The notes: generated by a model from the sequence alone, not told the origin. Shown: positions 39,826 through 48,773, counted from the stretch's first letter. The stretch: DNA of 64,000 nt from Gammaproteobacteria bacterium (GCA_021323735.1 JAJPKM010000038.1:62001-126000), one strand, 5' to 3'. Translations and numbers: made by a program.

Positions 39826-40458
39826 ATGGCTCGCAATGAGAAGCCCAGCGGAAAGGGCAAAATCAAATTCCGCTTTATTGATTTTGAGATGGACGGCGGT
39901 GACGCAACACTTCAAGATGCCATCCGCGAGATTACGCGCGCGATTGGTAAACCAGCAGTGGTTAAAATCTCGCCTGCCCTGGCGGCGGCGAGTGGTACAC
40001 AGAACTTCGAAGTCGCTGATGATGTCGTTGACGAAGACGAGCAGGATACTGACTCGACAAGCGCTGATGACAGTGGTGACGATGAGGACGCGACGTCAAA
40101 AGGCAAGCCGCGTCGGTTTAAGTCTCCGACAATCCTTAATGTCGAGCTCAAAGGCGATAACCCACTGAGACCGTTCCTCGAAGGCCTTTCGCCGGACTCA
40201 GACGCCAAGCGGTACATGGCCATCGCATATTGGTTCAAATACCATCGTGCGACGCCCGAGGTTACGCCGGATCATATTTACACTGGCTATAAGGCAATGA
40301 ACTGGACCACCATTCCCAAGGATGTCGGCGGTCCGCTCCGGAGCTTAAAGAAGGATGGGTCGTTTGAGAAAGGGTCAGGCAAACAAGGCTACATTCTCAA
40401 TCACATCGGTGATGGCAAGGTAGAGGATATGATTAACAAGGCGAAGCTCGCGCAATGA
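39826..40458 (+). CDS. Uncharacterised cargo protein with C-terminal winged-helix-like domain
   Basis: A 210-residue protein in three parts: an N-terminal alpha/beta segment (about 10-60: KIKFRFIDFEMDGGDATLQ), a very acidic linker (about 65-92) and a C-terminal domain (about 115-205) containing YMAIAYWFKYHRA, VGGPLRSLKKDGSF and GYILNHIGDGK. That domain aligns in pattern with the N-terminus of the next gene and reads as a winged helix. I do not recognise the family. The stop overlaps the next start (ATGA), so the two are coupled and their products probably interact. GAGGG precedes the ATG. Confidence 0.75.
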   Translation: MARNEKPSGKGKIKFRFIDFEMDGGDATLQDAIREITRAIGKPAVVKISPALAAASGTQNFEVADDVVDEDEQDTDSTSADDSGDDEDATSKGKPRRFKSPTILNVELKGDNPLRPFLEGLSPDSDAKRYMAIAYWFKYHRATPEVTPDHIYTGYKAMNWTTIPKDVGGPLRSLKKDGSFEKGSGKQGYILNHIGDGKVEDMINKAKLAQ

Positions 40459-41213
40459 CGTTGGTGGACTTGCCTCGCAGCGTTCCGGACTACGCGACAC
40501 TCAAAGAGATCGAGGTTATAAGGCTAATCATCTGGTGGGCGCACATCTATGGTCAGCGCGAGCACGTGTCGAGTGAGTACTTGAGATCCTGTTACGCCAC
40601 GCTCGGGCGCGCGGTACCGGATGGAGGCTTCTCATCGTTTTTCAGATCCCTTGAGGAACGTAAGCCGAAGCAGCTCATTAAATCGCGCGACGGTTACAAG
40701 CTTGAGCATAGGACTAGCGATGGGCTTACAGAAAAGTACGGGAAGCGAGACGCCACGGTGCACGTGGAAAAAATTCTGACCGACCTGCCGTCAAAGCTCG
40801 CGAAACCTGACGAGAGAACCTATCTCGAAGAAACACTAATTTGCATACGCAATAAAGCCTTTCGGGCAACAGTCGTTATGGCGTGGAATCTTGCTTACGA
40901 CCATTTCTGCTACTGGATACTTGCTGACGCTGCGCGCTTGGCGGCATTTAACGCCAAGTCGCTTGTACGGTTCCCGCGCATGAACTATCCGCCGGTGGTG
41001 AATCGCGATGACTTTGCGGATATGAAGGAATCGCATGTGGTCGCGATTGCATCGTCTGCAGACCTCATCACTAAAAATGTTGCACGGGTTCTGGAGGAAA
41101 AGTTAACGCGCAGAAATATGGCCGCTCATCCTAGTGATGTATCGACACTACAAGGTACAGCTGAGGAAGTAATACGCGATTTGGTCGAGAACGTCGTTCT
41201 GAAGCTGCAGTAA
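40455..41213 (+). CDS. Winged-helix plus HEPN-like protein, possible RNase effector
   Basis: A 252-residue protein. Residues ~18-95 resemble the C-terminal domain of the upstream protein (IRLIIWWAHIYGQREHVSSE ... FRSLEE ... DGYKLEH). Residues ~125-250 look HEPN-like: a helix CIRNKAFRATVVMAWNLAYD and, near the C-terminus, RNMAAHP with Arg220 and His225 (an Rx4H motif used by HEPN ribonucleases). Known: HEPN proteins act in toxin-antitoxin and antiphage systems. Assignment is by motif only. Confidence 0.7.
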   Translation: MTLVDLPRSVPDYATLKEIEVIRLIIWWAHIYGQREHVSSEYLRSCYATLGRAVPDGGFSSFFRSLEERKPKQLIKSRDGYKLEHRTSDGLTEKYGKRDATVHVEKILTDLPSKLAKPDERTYLEETLICIRNKAFRATVVMAWNLAYDHFCYWILADAARLAAFNAKSLVRFPRMNYPPVVNRDDFADMKESHVVAIASSADLITKNVARVLEEKLTRRNMAAHPSDVSTLQGTAEEVIRDLVENVVLKLQ

Positions 41214-41245
41214 CCCGGCGACGATTCAAAGGGTGGAATGCCTAA

Positions 41246-42001
41246 ATGTACTATGGAATAAAAGGAACAAACGTTCGATTGATGGGTTCGCTGCATATGG
41301 TGCCCGCGGATCAGCCTGCAATGCCGTGGTTTGTGACGAATGCCTACGAGTGGTGCGAGCAGATCGCATTCGAACATGACAATGCATCGCTAGACATGCG
41401 CTGGATTATGACTTTGCCGGAAGGGGAGACGCTCGTAAGCAAAATTCCCGCGCAACTGTTCGCCAAGATAAAAGCTGTATGGCCCGACACTCATCGCCTT
41501 GGAATGCTGAGAAACCAAAGTCTGTTCATGGTTGCGACTGGGCTAAGCCTGGGAACCATGCAATTGGTGGCAGGAGTGGAGACTGTACTGACGTCGCGCG
41601 CAAAGGTTGATGGCAAGCCCATCAAGTATCTTGAGACGCCTCGCGAATTCATCGAAGTCGCAAGGACTATTGACGACAAACAGTTCTTCGAAATATTCGA
41701 GATGATAATGTCGAAGGCGGGGCAGGGCGAAGTTACCGTCCGCGCGCTTCACGACGCTTGGAGCAACTACAATATCAAGGGGATTGAAGCGGTACTGCCA
41801 AGCACGTTCTATGCGTTACTACCGCGTGTCAAAGCCGCGTTGCTGGATCGGCGCAATGCCGAGTGGATGCCAACAATATCGGCTGCGTTGAAGGTGCCGC
41901 ATCGAACGCTGATCGCTGTGGGCGCGCTGCATTTGGTTGGCGAGAAGGGGCTATTAAAATTGCTGCAAGAGCAGGGATACGAGACTTCGCTCGTACTTTA
42001 G
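41246..42001 (+). CDS. TraB/GumN-like protein
   Basis: A 251-residue soluble protein with LMGSLHMVP near the N-terminus and VGALHLVGEKGLLKLLQEQGY at the C-terminus, the paired G-x-x-H signatures of the TraB/GumN (Tiki-like) fold, proposed metallo-hydrolases. The usual export signal of GumN-type proteins is missing, so it should act in the cytoplasm. It follows the HEPN-like gene by 32 bp and probably belongs to the same cargo unit. The role is unknown. Confidence 0.75.
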   Translation: MYYGIKGTNVRLMGSLHMVPADQPAMPWFVTNAYEWCEQIAFEHDNASLDMRWIMTLPEGETLVSKIPAQLFAKIKAVWPDTHRLGMLRNQSLFMVATGLSLGTMQLVAGVETVLTSRAKVDGKPIKYLETPREFIEVARTIDDKQFFEIFEMIMSKAGQGEVTVRALHDAWSNYNIKGIEAVLPSTFYALLPRVKAALLDRRNAEWMPTISAALKVPHRTLIAVGALHLVGEKGLLKLLQEQGYETSLVL

Positions 42002-42055
42002 TGCATTGATCAGCAAGCAGCGCGTGCTGCGCTGCAGCAGTAGGCATGCTTACTA

Positions 42056-42318
42056 TGCTATAATAGTCGTATACCCTGTAATTAAAGGGGTTTTCCTACG
42101 CCTACCAGGAAGGGGGCAGAGCCAGCATCAGGCCGCTGAATAAAATGAGATGTAGCGCTGTCATCAGTCAAACCTATGTGGTTTGCGGACTATAAGAGGC
42201 GCACGGCCTTTCCCAGCACCACCTAGCGTGTACGTGCAATCGGGCCGCAGTTCCAAGATTCAGATCTTGGGCCTAGCGGCGCTTTTAGCTTTGCGTCGCC
42301 TGGCTCGAAGGAGCGGCG
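42056..42318 (+). ncRNA. Candidate structured leader or antisense RNA before the replication genes
   Basis: An extended -10 promoter (TGC-TATAAT, 42056-42064) transcribes about 250 nt with no ORF before the GTG at 42319. It holds a perfect hairpin CCAAGAT-TCAG-ATCTTGG (42253-42270) and G-rich/C-rich blocks (AAGGGG, AAGGGGG) that could pair. Known: P1/P4-type elements place a regulatory antisense RNA (C4/CI) exactly before the immunity and primase genes. Equating this with C4 is inference. Confidence 0.4.
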
Positions 42319-42573
42319 GTGGCAAAGGTCAAGAGTAAAAACGATGAGCTTTTCTTCGGACTATCGGGCGCAGCAAGTTTTCTCGGTTGCGATTATCGCA
42401 CTGTAAGCAAAGCGGCACATTCTGGCCGCCTGCCGTTCACGCGAGACACCAGCGGAAAACGATTATTTCGGCTGGCCGATCTTCAATCATACAAACGCAA
42501 ATATAGACCCGGGAATGTGTGCCCTCGCCCAGTCTACGACGTTGATGGTCGTAAGGCGGTGGCCCATGGCTAA
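42319..42573 (+). CDS. Excisionase/MerR-like helix-turn-helix protein
   Basis: An 84-residue basic protein, FFGLSGAASFLGCDYRTVSKAAHSGRLPFTRD ... RLFRLADLQSYKRKY, the classic layout of an excisionase-type winged HTH (recognition helix then wing, then the RFxxxDL motif). GTG start with GGAG upstream. Position before the primase suggests it regulates excision or replication of the element. Confidence 0.75.
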   Translation: MAKVKSKNDELFFGLSGAASFLGCDYRTVSKAAHSGRLPFTRDTSGKRLFRLADLQSYKRKYRPGNVCPRPVYDVDGRKAVAHG

Positions 42574-42859
42574 GCATGTCAAAAAATCGCAGCCCATCGC
42601 GGATTCGTTGACGTGCTGGAATTTCGCGAATTGGCCCGAGCATGTATTTCCGCACGATCCCGATTCGGCGCGACATCTGTGCCGTGAGCATCGTGACGAT
42701 TTGTCAGAGGCGGGCGCACTCGCGCGTGTGAACCGCGAACTGGTTGTATTCGGGCTTGCGTACCTGGCGTGGCTCAAGACGCTGCGCAAAGGCGTCAAGG
42801 AAATCGAGATGCCTTGCAACGCGCCCGCGCAGATCGCGAAGCGTAAGAAAAAGGCGTAA
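42566..42859 (+). CDS. Small element protein of unknown function
   Basis: Ninety-seven residues from ATG 42566, overlapping the previous stop (ATGGCTAA). It has a Trp-rich N-terminal part (CWNFANWPEHVFP), a CREHRDDL segment and a basic tail (KRKKKA). No recognisable domain. It is tightly packed between the excisionase-like gene and the primase-helicase. Confidence 0.6.
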   Translation: MAKHVKKSQPIADSLTCWNFANWPEHVFPHDPDSARHLCREHRDDLSEAGALARVNRELVVFGLAYLAWLKTLRKGVKEIEMPCNAPAQIAKRKKKA

Positions 42860-42865
42860 CCCATA

Positions 42866-44824
42866 ATGACTCTAGAAGAAAAATGGCGGCGTTCAGACTG
42901 CAGGCTGCATCGTAAGGACCTGGCGCGGCGGGATATCACGGTAGAGCAAGCGGTCGAACGTGGTTACGAACCGCTGACTGCGAACGAGACGTACAAGGAA
43001 ATCAACCAGTACGTCGGGCCGACGATTGCTCTTACCTGCTACAAGGCAAACGGCAAGCCGCGAAAAGATCGCCGGTTTCGCTTGCTCGATCCCGAGAAGA
43101 TCGCAGCTCGTGGCGGCAAACGATACACGCAGAAAAAGGATACCGGCATCCTGATTCACATGCGGAAGCCCAGGGCAATCGCAAAGCAGTTTCGCAAGCA
43201 CCGTGTTATCACCGAAGGCGAAATCAAGGCTGACCAAATCGCCGAACACATAGGCGTCGTCGCGATTAGCGTTCCGGGGGTTGATTGCTTTAAAGGTAAG
43301 GACGGCAAGCTGCATCCAGCCTTGGCGAATCTAGACTGGGACGGTTATACAGCGGAGTTCGCCTACGATACCGACCAAGCGGAGAAGCCGCAGGTTCGCC
43401 GGGCGTTCTTCGACTGTGGCGACGAACTGGCAAAGTGTGGGGCGATACCCAAGCACCGAGAAATTCCCAATGTACCGAATGCGGAGAAGACCGGCGCTGA
43501 CGATGTGATACAGCACATGGGAGCGCAAGCTTATATCAATGCCCCGCTGCACGACTTTGATAGTCCACTGCTCCAGAAATGGCGGGAGGCCTGCAAGAAG
43601 GGGGATGCGGCCTACCATCTGCCCACGTCGATGCGGAATCTGGAGCCCGTGGGCGCCGAATGGTATGACGAAGAGCCGCCAGCGCCGGAATACATTCTGC
43701 AAAACTACCTGCAGAAAAGCGAAGTCTGCTTGATCGCCGGTCAGGCCGGTACCAGTAAATCCACCTGGACCATGTATGCCGCCGTGGGCATGGCAAGCGG
43801 CACCAAGTTCTTTCACCAGTCGTTCGACCGGTTCTACAGAACCATGTATTGCATGCTCGAGCGACATAAGAACAGCTTCCGCCGGCGGTGGCGCAGGATC
43901 GTGCAGGACGTCTCGCAACCTATGGAAGAGGGGGAGGAGATTAATTTACGCCGCCAACTGCTTTCTAACTTTTTCGCGAAGCCTCTTGCTGGCGAGAACA
44001 TGAATTTCATCGAATACAAGAATCAGCAGTGGGTTATGACTCCGCTGGTCGATGAGTTGATTGCCGAATTACTCTCGGTGGGCATCGAGATCATGATTCT
44101 CGATCCCATCTCGCGCCTATATGGTGGCGAGGAAAACGGCGAGACGTTCAATGCTCTGACCAAAGCGTTCGAGTACATCGTCCAGAAAGCCAACTGCACG
44201 ATCATATTCGTTCACCACGCTGGCAAGGACGCGACGGCCAACGGGGGTAAGTATGCGGGCCGTGGCGCAAGCCAGCTAACGGACAACACCAGCGAGACCA
44301 TCTCTTTCTCAGAGTACAAGGGTGCAGAGCGCGAAAAGCTTGGCGATCTGTCGGTTTTGCGGGAAGGGGAAGAGAACGCCGATATCATCCGCGTCGAACA
44401 TACGCGGTGCAGCGATGGCGAATTAACGGACACAATGTATTTCGTGCGACTGCCGCACAACGGTCTGTTACGACCAATCAATATCAGGCGGAAAGACGCT
44501 GGCAGGCAGGTCGATACTCTGTTGGTCAACAGCCTTCTCTTTCACAAATGGGCAGAAGGTAAGCAGTTCTCAAAGACCCAATTCGGCGATGCTCGTGGGG
44601 AGATCGCACGCGGCAATCTATCAGAGCGCGGTGCGCTGGCACTCTTCGACGAAGCCGTTACCGCCGGTATCTTTAAACACTCCGGCGATAGAAACGGCAG
44701 ACCGCTTTACAAGTTAGATCTAGCGCAAAAACCACCGCCAGGTAGCGAGAGCGGCGCAGTGCCGCGCGCCACTCCTGCGCGGTTGCGCCACTCAAAAAAG
44801 CGCGGGGAAATCCATGCTGACTAA
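42866..44824 (+). CDS. Element primase-helicase (DUF3854 Toprim-like plus RecA-like ATPase)
   Basis: A 652-residue replication protein. Residues ~60-230 carry the DUF3854/Toprim-like part: ITEGEIKADQIAEHIGVVAIS with a catalytic Glu, then AYDTDQAEKPQV with acidic metal ligands. Residues ~285-520 form a RepA/AAA-type helicase: Walker A AGQAGTSKSTWTM, Walker B MILDPISRLYGG and an IIFVHHAGKDA sensor. The C-terminus looks like a winged helix (FSKTQFGDARGEI). It probably initiates and unwinds element DNA. Confidence 0.85.
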   Translation: MTLEEKWRRSDCRLHRKDLARRDITVEQAVERGYEPLTANETYKEINQYVGPTIALTCYKANGKPRKDRRFRLLDPEKIAARGGKRYTQKKDTGILIHMRKPRAIAKQFRKHRVITEGEIKADQIAEHIGVVAISVPGVDCFKGKDGKLHPALANLDWDGYTAEFAYDTDQAEKPQVRRAFFDCGDELAKCGAIPKHREIPNVPNAEKTGADDVIQHMGAQAYINAPLHDFDSPLLQKWREACKKGDAAYHLPTSMRNLEPVGAEWYDEEPPAPEYILQNYLQKSEVCLIAGQAGTSKSTWTMYAAVGMASGTKFFHQSFDRFYRTMYCMLERHKNSFRRRWRRIVQDVSQPMEEGEEINLRRQLLSNFFAKPLAGENMNFIEYKNQQWVMTPLVDELIAELLSVGIEIMILDPISRLYGGEENGETFNALTKAFEYIVQKANCTIIFVHHAGKDATANGGKYAGRGASQLTDNTSETISFSEYKGAEREKLGDLSVLREGEENADIIRVEHTRCSDGELTDTMYFVRLPHNGLLRPINIRRKDAGRQVDTLLVNSLLFHKWAEGKQFSKTQFGDARGEIARGNLSERGALALFDEAVTAGIFKHSGDRNGRPLYKLDLAQKPPPGSESGAVPRATPARLRHSKKRGEIHAD

Positions 44825-44908
44825 TTCCCTGGAAAAAGCAGGGGTAGAGAGCGGCGCACCTATAGTACCTGCGGTGCTGCGCTGCTCTCGGTGTGTAGGC
44901 GTATACCA

Positions 44909-45334
44909 ATGCTTAAAAGACATTGGATATACGACCGTACACACACACCAATCGGCTGTTGGGGTGATGTTGTGAGCCAGAGCCCGATAGCCATCGTAAT
45001 AGATAAAGCGTTTGCCAGGCGGAAGCCCAAGTCGTTGCGCCGGATGCTATCTACCCTGGGCGGTTCGTGGCCGTCGATGTTCGAGATGTGGAGGGACTCG
45101 AAGGCTCCGTACGTAATATTTCTGTGTCACACCACAGAACGTTTCCGCCAAGGCGCACCGCTCACATTAATGCCGCTGACAGATAGCGGCTTGCGGCAAG
45201 GCTTAGAGAATTGCTGCCAAGACCTAATCGGTCAGCATTGCCGCTGGTTGATATTGATGCAGCCGCACAGTGCAGGCCGCGAGATCACCCAATCTACTTT
45301 ACTACTTGATATCCAAGTTGAGGGACACGCGTGA
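44909..45334 (+). CDS. Hypothetical element protein
   Basis: About 141 residues from ATG 44909 (GTG 44891 also possible). A mixed composition protein with SWPSMFEMWRDSKAPYVIFLC and no domain that I recognise. Its stop overlaps the next gene's GTG (GTGA), supporting that both are real. Confidence 0.5.
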   Translation: MLKRHWIYDRTHTPIGCWGDVVSQSPIAIVIDKAFARRKPKSLRRMLSTLGGSWPSMFEMWRDSKAPYVIFLCHTTERFRQGAPLTLMPLTDSGLRQGLENCCQDLIGQHCRWLILMQPHSAGREITQSTLLLDIQVEGHA

Positions 45335-45564
45335 TTAAAAAAGAATTAGACCCGTTCAAGGCGAAGCTGGCCGCTGCGTACTGCGCTCCAGACCTATCGT
45401 GCGCCGATGCTTGCAAGCTATCCGCGGTCAAAGCTGCGTGGTCGCGCACTGGCATTGGACTAACGAAAGAGGAGGAGCGCTGGTTGACTAGGCTCGCGAG
45501 GAAGGGCGGATGGACCAGCAAGCCAGAGGACAACACATTTACCTACATCGAGGATGACGAGTGA
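45331..45564 (+). CDS. Small hypothetical element protein
   Basis: Seventy-seven residues, MIKKELDPFKAKLAAAYC..., with a WLTRLARKGGW segment, probably helical. Overlaps neighbours by GTGA on both sides, a pattern of coupled phage genes. No function can be assigned. Confidence 0.55.
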   Translation: MIKKELDPFKAKLAAAYCAPDLSCADACKLSAVKAAWSRTGIGLTKEEERWLTRLARKGGWTSKPEDNTFTYIEDDE

Positions 45565-45824
45565 GCAACCTAGTTAATAGCCGTTTTGGTGCTGGTTTTG
45601 GTACCTACATTGGTACAAAGCGCGCTGCGCGGCATTGCAGCGCATCTGGCGTTGAGCATTTGCCCGTTAACTCTGCGCAGCAAAGTAGTTGGCGACACCG
45701 GTTTAAAAAGGCGGCGTCCACGTTTTTGGCTACGATTGCAGCGAACATGCGCGCCCCCTGGCCCCTTAATTGCCGCAATTTGTTGGCGGGGCGGGCAATT
45801 GTATCGCCATCCGTGGCGCTCTAG
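45561..45824 (+). CDS. Doubtful small frame in the element
   Basis: Starts with a GTGA overlap like its neighbours, but the 87-residue product looks low in conservation signals. A different frame also spans this stretch. Two GGTAC-type motifs (45599-45620) similar to integrase arm sites lie inside it. It may be non-coding. Confidence 0.25.
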   Translation: MSNLVNSRFGAGFGTYIGTKRAARHCSASGVEHLPVNSAQQSSWRHRFKKAASTFLATIAANMRAPWPLNCRNLLAGRAIVSPSVAL

Positions 45825-45826
45825 CC

Positions 45827-46213
45827 ATGAAAAAGCTACCGAAACATAAACGGAAGCCGAAGCTCAGCGGCTCGCAGCGACGCAAGATCGCGAGCGCTCA
45901 AATGGTTCTGCCCGCAGATGGCGCAGAACTGAAACGCATTCGAGTCGGCCAATTAGAAACCGTAGACCAATGGCGCCGCGAGATTGGCAAGGTCTACCGC
46001 GAAATGCGTTTCCAGACCATTCGTACCGAAATCGGAACGCGCCTGGTGTACGTCGCCGAAATCGGCGCACGCCTCGCCAAGATGCGTGAGGAACTCAACG
46101 AACTAGAAGCGCTGCGCCAACAACTCACGCAGCTGCAGAACGGCGGCGCACCTTTTTTAAATGGGCAGGACTATCTGCCAGCAAGTGAATCTCACAACGG
46201 AGAAAAACTATGA
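45827..46213 (+). CDS. Small coiled-coil protein upstream of the terminase
   Basis: From ATG 45827, 128 residues: a Lys-rich start (KKLPKHKRKPKLSGSQRRK) with nucleic-acid-binding character, then a long coiled coil (LAKMREELNELEALRQQLTQLQ). Small helical proteins ahead of terL are often terminase small subunits, but no HTH is evident, so this is only positional inference. It overlaps the next gene by four bases. Confidence 0.55.
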   Translation: MKKLPKHKRKPKLSGSQRRKIASAQMVLPADGAELKRIRVGQLETVDQWRREIGKVYREMRFQTIRTEIGTRLVYVAEIGARLAKMREELNELEALRQQLTQLQNGGAPFLNGQDYLPASESHNGEKL

Positions 46214-46929
46214 ATGCGATAACCAATGTATTCGGCAAGAAGCGGGACACCACCAATCCGCCGGCGCTCAAGCGGTTGCAGGACCATTTGGACCTGGATC
46301 GAGGGATCGTAAAACAGTCAGAAGTGATTTCAGCGCGTATCAGGCAAATCAAAACCGACCTCAAACGCGCTGACGATTTGCAAATACAGGTGCAAGCCGC
46401 CAATCGTGCGATAGCGGCAGCAGAAGCAGACGACCGCTACCATCAAAGGCCAACTCGCGATCTATCAGCGGAACGCAAGGCCTTGGCGGATATAGAAAAT
46501 CATCTGAAGCGCGCCAGCGAGGCCGCACGTGTGGGCCATCTCGTGCTGGACAAATTGCAAGCCGACACAGAGGCACTATCGAGGAAGCGTGCGGAACTGC
46601 GGGTCACTAGGGACACATTGCTGCGCGAAGCGGCCATCGAGGAGGCCGAGAGTTATATGGGCCAATACCTTGCGGCCAGAGAAGCAATGATCGCCGTCGC
46701 TCACAAGGCATTCGGAGCGCTACTGGCGGCGGACACGATCACGAAGGAACAGAGGGTCGGCGTGTTTCAGGGTTCTGGCCTATACCAAGATCTGAATATC
46801 CCATTGCCGCCCGCATTTAACCCCAATCCATTGGGACCGGAAGCCGCACAGCGTGCGCGAAACGAGGACTTGGCGCAGGTCGGCCGCGAAGCCGAGACCT
46901 TGGTCAATGCGTTGCTGGCCGAGCGCTAG
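46210..46929 (+). CDS. Coiled-coil element protein
   Basis: A 239-residue protein dominated by heptad repeats (residues ~25-165), ending in a Pro/Asn-rich segment (IPLPPAFNPNPLGPEA). Such proteins can be scaffolding-like or part of head assembly. No known family. ATGA overlap with the upstream gene; terL follows after 4 bp. Confidence 0.6.
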   Translation: MNAITNVFGKKRDTTNPPALKRLQDHLDLDRGIVKQSEVISARIRQIKTDLKRADDLQIQVQAANRAIAAAEADDRYHQRPTRDLSAERKALADIENHLKRASEAARVGHLVLDKLQADTEALSRKRAELRVTRDTLLREAAIEEAESYMGQYLAAREAMIAVAHKAFGALLAADTITKEQRVGVFQGSGLYQDLNIPLPPAFNPNPLGPEAAQRARNEDLAQVGREAETLVNALLAER

Positions 46930-46933
46930 AAAC

Positions 46934-48463
46934 ATGCCCTTTGGCGAAATCGGCAAACAGGCGCTCATGAGAGCTGCGCAGCGCCATATCGAACAGGCGC
47001 AGGCCGCTACCGCAGCGGAAGTGAAGGTGCTGTGGCAGAGGTCTACAGAAGATGGGGACGCATTCGCGTCTCGCGTGATGGCCGCCCGAATAAATCTGCA
47101 TAGAGATCAGTTGCTAGTTTGTGTCTGTGCCTATGGCGTAATGTCGCGGAGCTATGGCGTCTGTGTAATCGAGCTGCCGCCCAAGATGCTGGAACTGTTC
47201 GACAGCCCGAAACGGTATCGGGGTTGTTATGGCGGCAGAGGCAGAGGGGCGAGCTGGACTTTTACACGCGCAATGATAGCTAGGGCGCTGGAGAGGAAGA
47301 CCCGAATCCTATGCGCCCGCGAATTCCAGAATTCGATTGCCGATTCGATCCACACGCTGCTGTCCGACCAAATCGAACTACTAGGGCTTAGTAACTATTT
47401 TGAGGTGCAGAATGCCAGCATCACGAGTCGTAATGGGTCGGAGTTCCTATTCGCGGGGTTGCGTACCAATGTGTCGAAGATCAAATCCTTCGAAGGCTGC
47501 CAAATAGTTTTCGTCGAGGAAGCAGTCAACGTCTCCGACAACAGTTGGCAAGTGCTGATTCCCACCATCAGAGCGGTCGGCTCGGAAATCTGGCTTGGGT
47601 GGAATAGTGATTTGGCAACTGATCCTACCCACATAAGGTTCGTGGTCAGTCCGCCACCCAACTCGATAATTATCAAATCGTCGTATCTCGACAATCCGTG
47701 GTTCGGGCCGCCGCTGTCAGACGAAATGGAACACATGCGGAGAACGGACACTGACGCTTTCGATCATGTTTGGCTTGGTGGCCTTATTACGCACAGCAAT
47801 GCGCAGATATTCCGTGGGAAATATTCTGTTGAGTCGTTCGAGCCCGGCAAGGGTTGGAACGGCCCTTATTTCGGTGCTGACTGGGGATTCAGCCAGGACC
47901 CCACCACACTGGTCAAATGTTGGATCAATGGCCGCGTCTTGTACGTCGAATACGAGGCGTATGGTCTTGGCGTGGATATTGATCGCACGCCACAGATGTT
48001 CGACGCGGTACCGGGTGCAAGGCTGCATGCAGTCAGAGCCGACAGCGCCAGGCCCGAGACCATCAGCTACATGCAGCGAAATGGATATTCGCAAATGGTC
48101 TCAGTTCCGAAATGGAGTGGCTCGGTCGAGGACGGTATAGCGCATCTGCGGTCTTACGAGAAGATCGTAATACACCCGCGCTGCGAACACGCGGCCGAGG
48201 AATTCAAACTTTACAGTTTCAAAGTGGACAGGCTGAGCGGCGACGTACTGGCCGAGCCTGTAGACAAATTCAATCACATCATCGACGCGCTGCGATATGC
48301 GCTACATCCGTTGATCAAGTCAGGTGGCGCGGAATCGTTTCTGGCGTACATGGCAACGCAAGCCAAAGCCGACACGGAAAACAGGCATCCGCTAGCGCCA
48401 CAGTTAGCTACGAAGCCGGGAGTCGTAGTTCGAGAATTGACCGGAGCATGGCATCGTGAATGA
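46934..48463 (+). CDS. PBSX-type terminase large subunit with degenerate Walker A
   Basis: Terminases cut concatemers and pump DNA into proheads. The family is clear from RILCAREFQNSIADSIH, SIKSFEG (here KIKSFEGCQIVFVEEA), PTIRAVGSEIW, DNPWFGPPL and the nuclease-half motifs ADWGFSQDPT and DALRYAL. Two core motifs are altered: Walker A reads GGRGRGAS (47231-47254), with Ala in place of the Lys of GGRGSGKS, and the coupling motif usually FNP is WNS. An unusual N-terminal extension (~55 residues) precedes. ATG 46934 is preferred over an upstream start inside the previous gene. Confidence 0.85.
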   Translation: MPFGEIGKQALMRAAQRHIEQAQAATAAEVKVLWQRSTEDGDAFASRVMAARINLHRDQLLVCVCAYGVMSRSYGVCVIELPPKMLELFDSPKRYRGCYGGRGRGASWTFTRAMIARALERKTRILCAREFQNSIADSIHTLLSDQIELLGLSNYFEVQNASITSRNGSEFLFAGLRTNVSKIKSFEGCQIVFVEEAVNVSDNSWQVLIPTIRAVGSEIWLGWNSDLATDPTHIRFVVSPPPNSIIIKSSYLDNPWFGPPLSDEMEHMRRTDTDAFDHVWLGGLITHSNAQIFRGKYSVESFEPGKGWNGPYFGADWGFSQDPTTLVKCWINGRVLYVEYEAYGLGVDIDRTPQMFDAVPGARLHAVRADSARPETISYMQRNGYSQMVSVPKWSGSVEDGIAHLRSYEKIVIHPRCEHAAEEFKLYSFKVDRLSGDVLAEPVDKFNHIIDALRYALHPLIKSGGAESFLAYMATQAKADTENRHPLAPQLATKPGVVVRELTGAWHRE

Positions 48464-48773
48464 TTTACGGCCGTCCTCGGTCGTCACGGGGAAGTTGGGG
48501 TCCCGCGGTATCGCCTTAGCCCCCAACTGCGGATTATTCGGAGAGTACCGCAAACAGCAAACGCCGAAAGCCCATGGACCTGTTTCTCCAGTCGGTTCTG
48601 ATTTCCCGGCTAACAGGTCGCGATGGGCACCCCATTTCAGTTTCTATCCGCAGAAGGCTTTTGGCGATCGCAATTTGCGGATTAGAAAAGCTCGGTCGAG
48701 GTATGCCGAGTGCGCGCGGAATGTATGGGATCTCTACACCCATGCAGTCGCGGCGCGCATCTTTTTGGTTTAA
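48456..48773 (+). CDS. Doubtful frame between terminase and protease
   Basis: GTG 48456 overlaps the terminase end and opens 105 codons with no domain that I recognise. In a complete phage a portal gene of ~1.4 kb would be expected here; only ~325 bp remain. It may be a small gene or a deletion scar. Confidence 0.25.
   Translation: MNDLRPSSVVTGKLGSRGIALAPNCGLFGEYRKQQTPKAHGPVSPVGSDFPANRSRWAPHFSFYPQKAFGDRNLRIRKARSRYAECARNVWDLYTHAVAARIFLV

Noticed and set aside
45586-45849. Alternative frame in the element
   Set aside because: It overlaps better-supported starts, has hydrophobic/Arg-rich random-like composition and no ribosome site.
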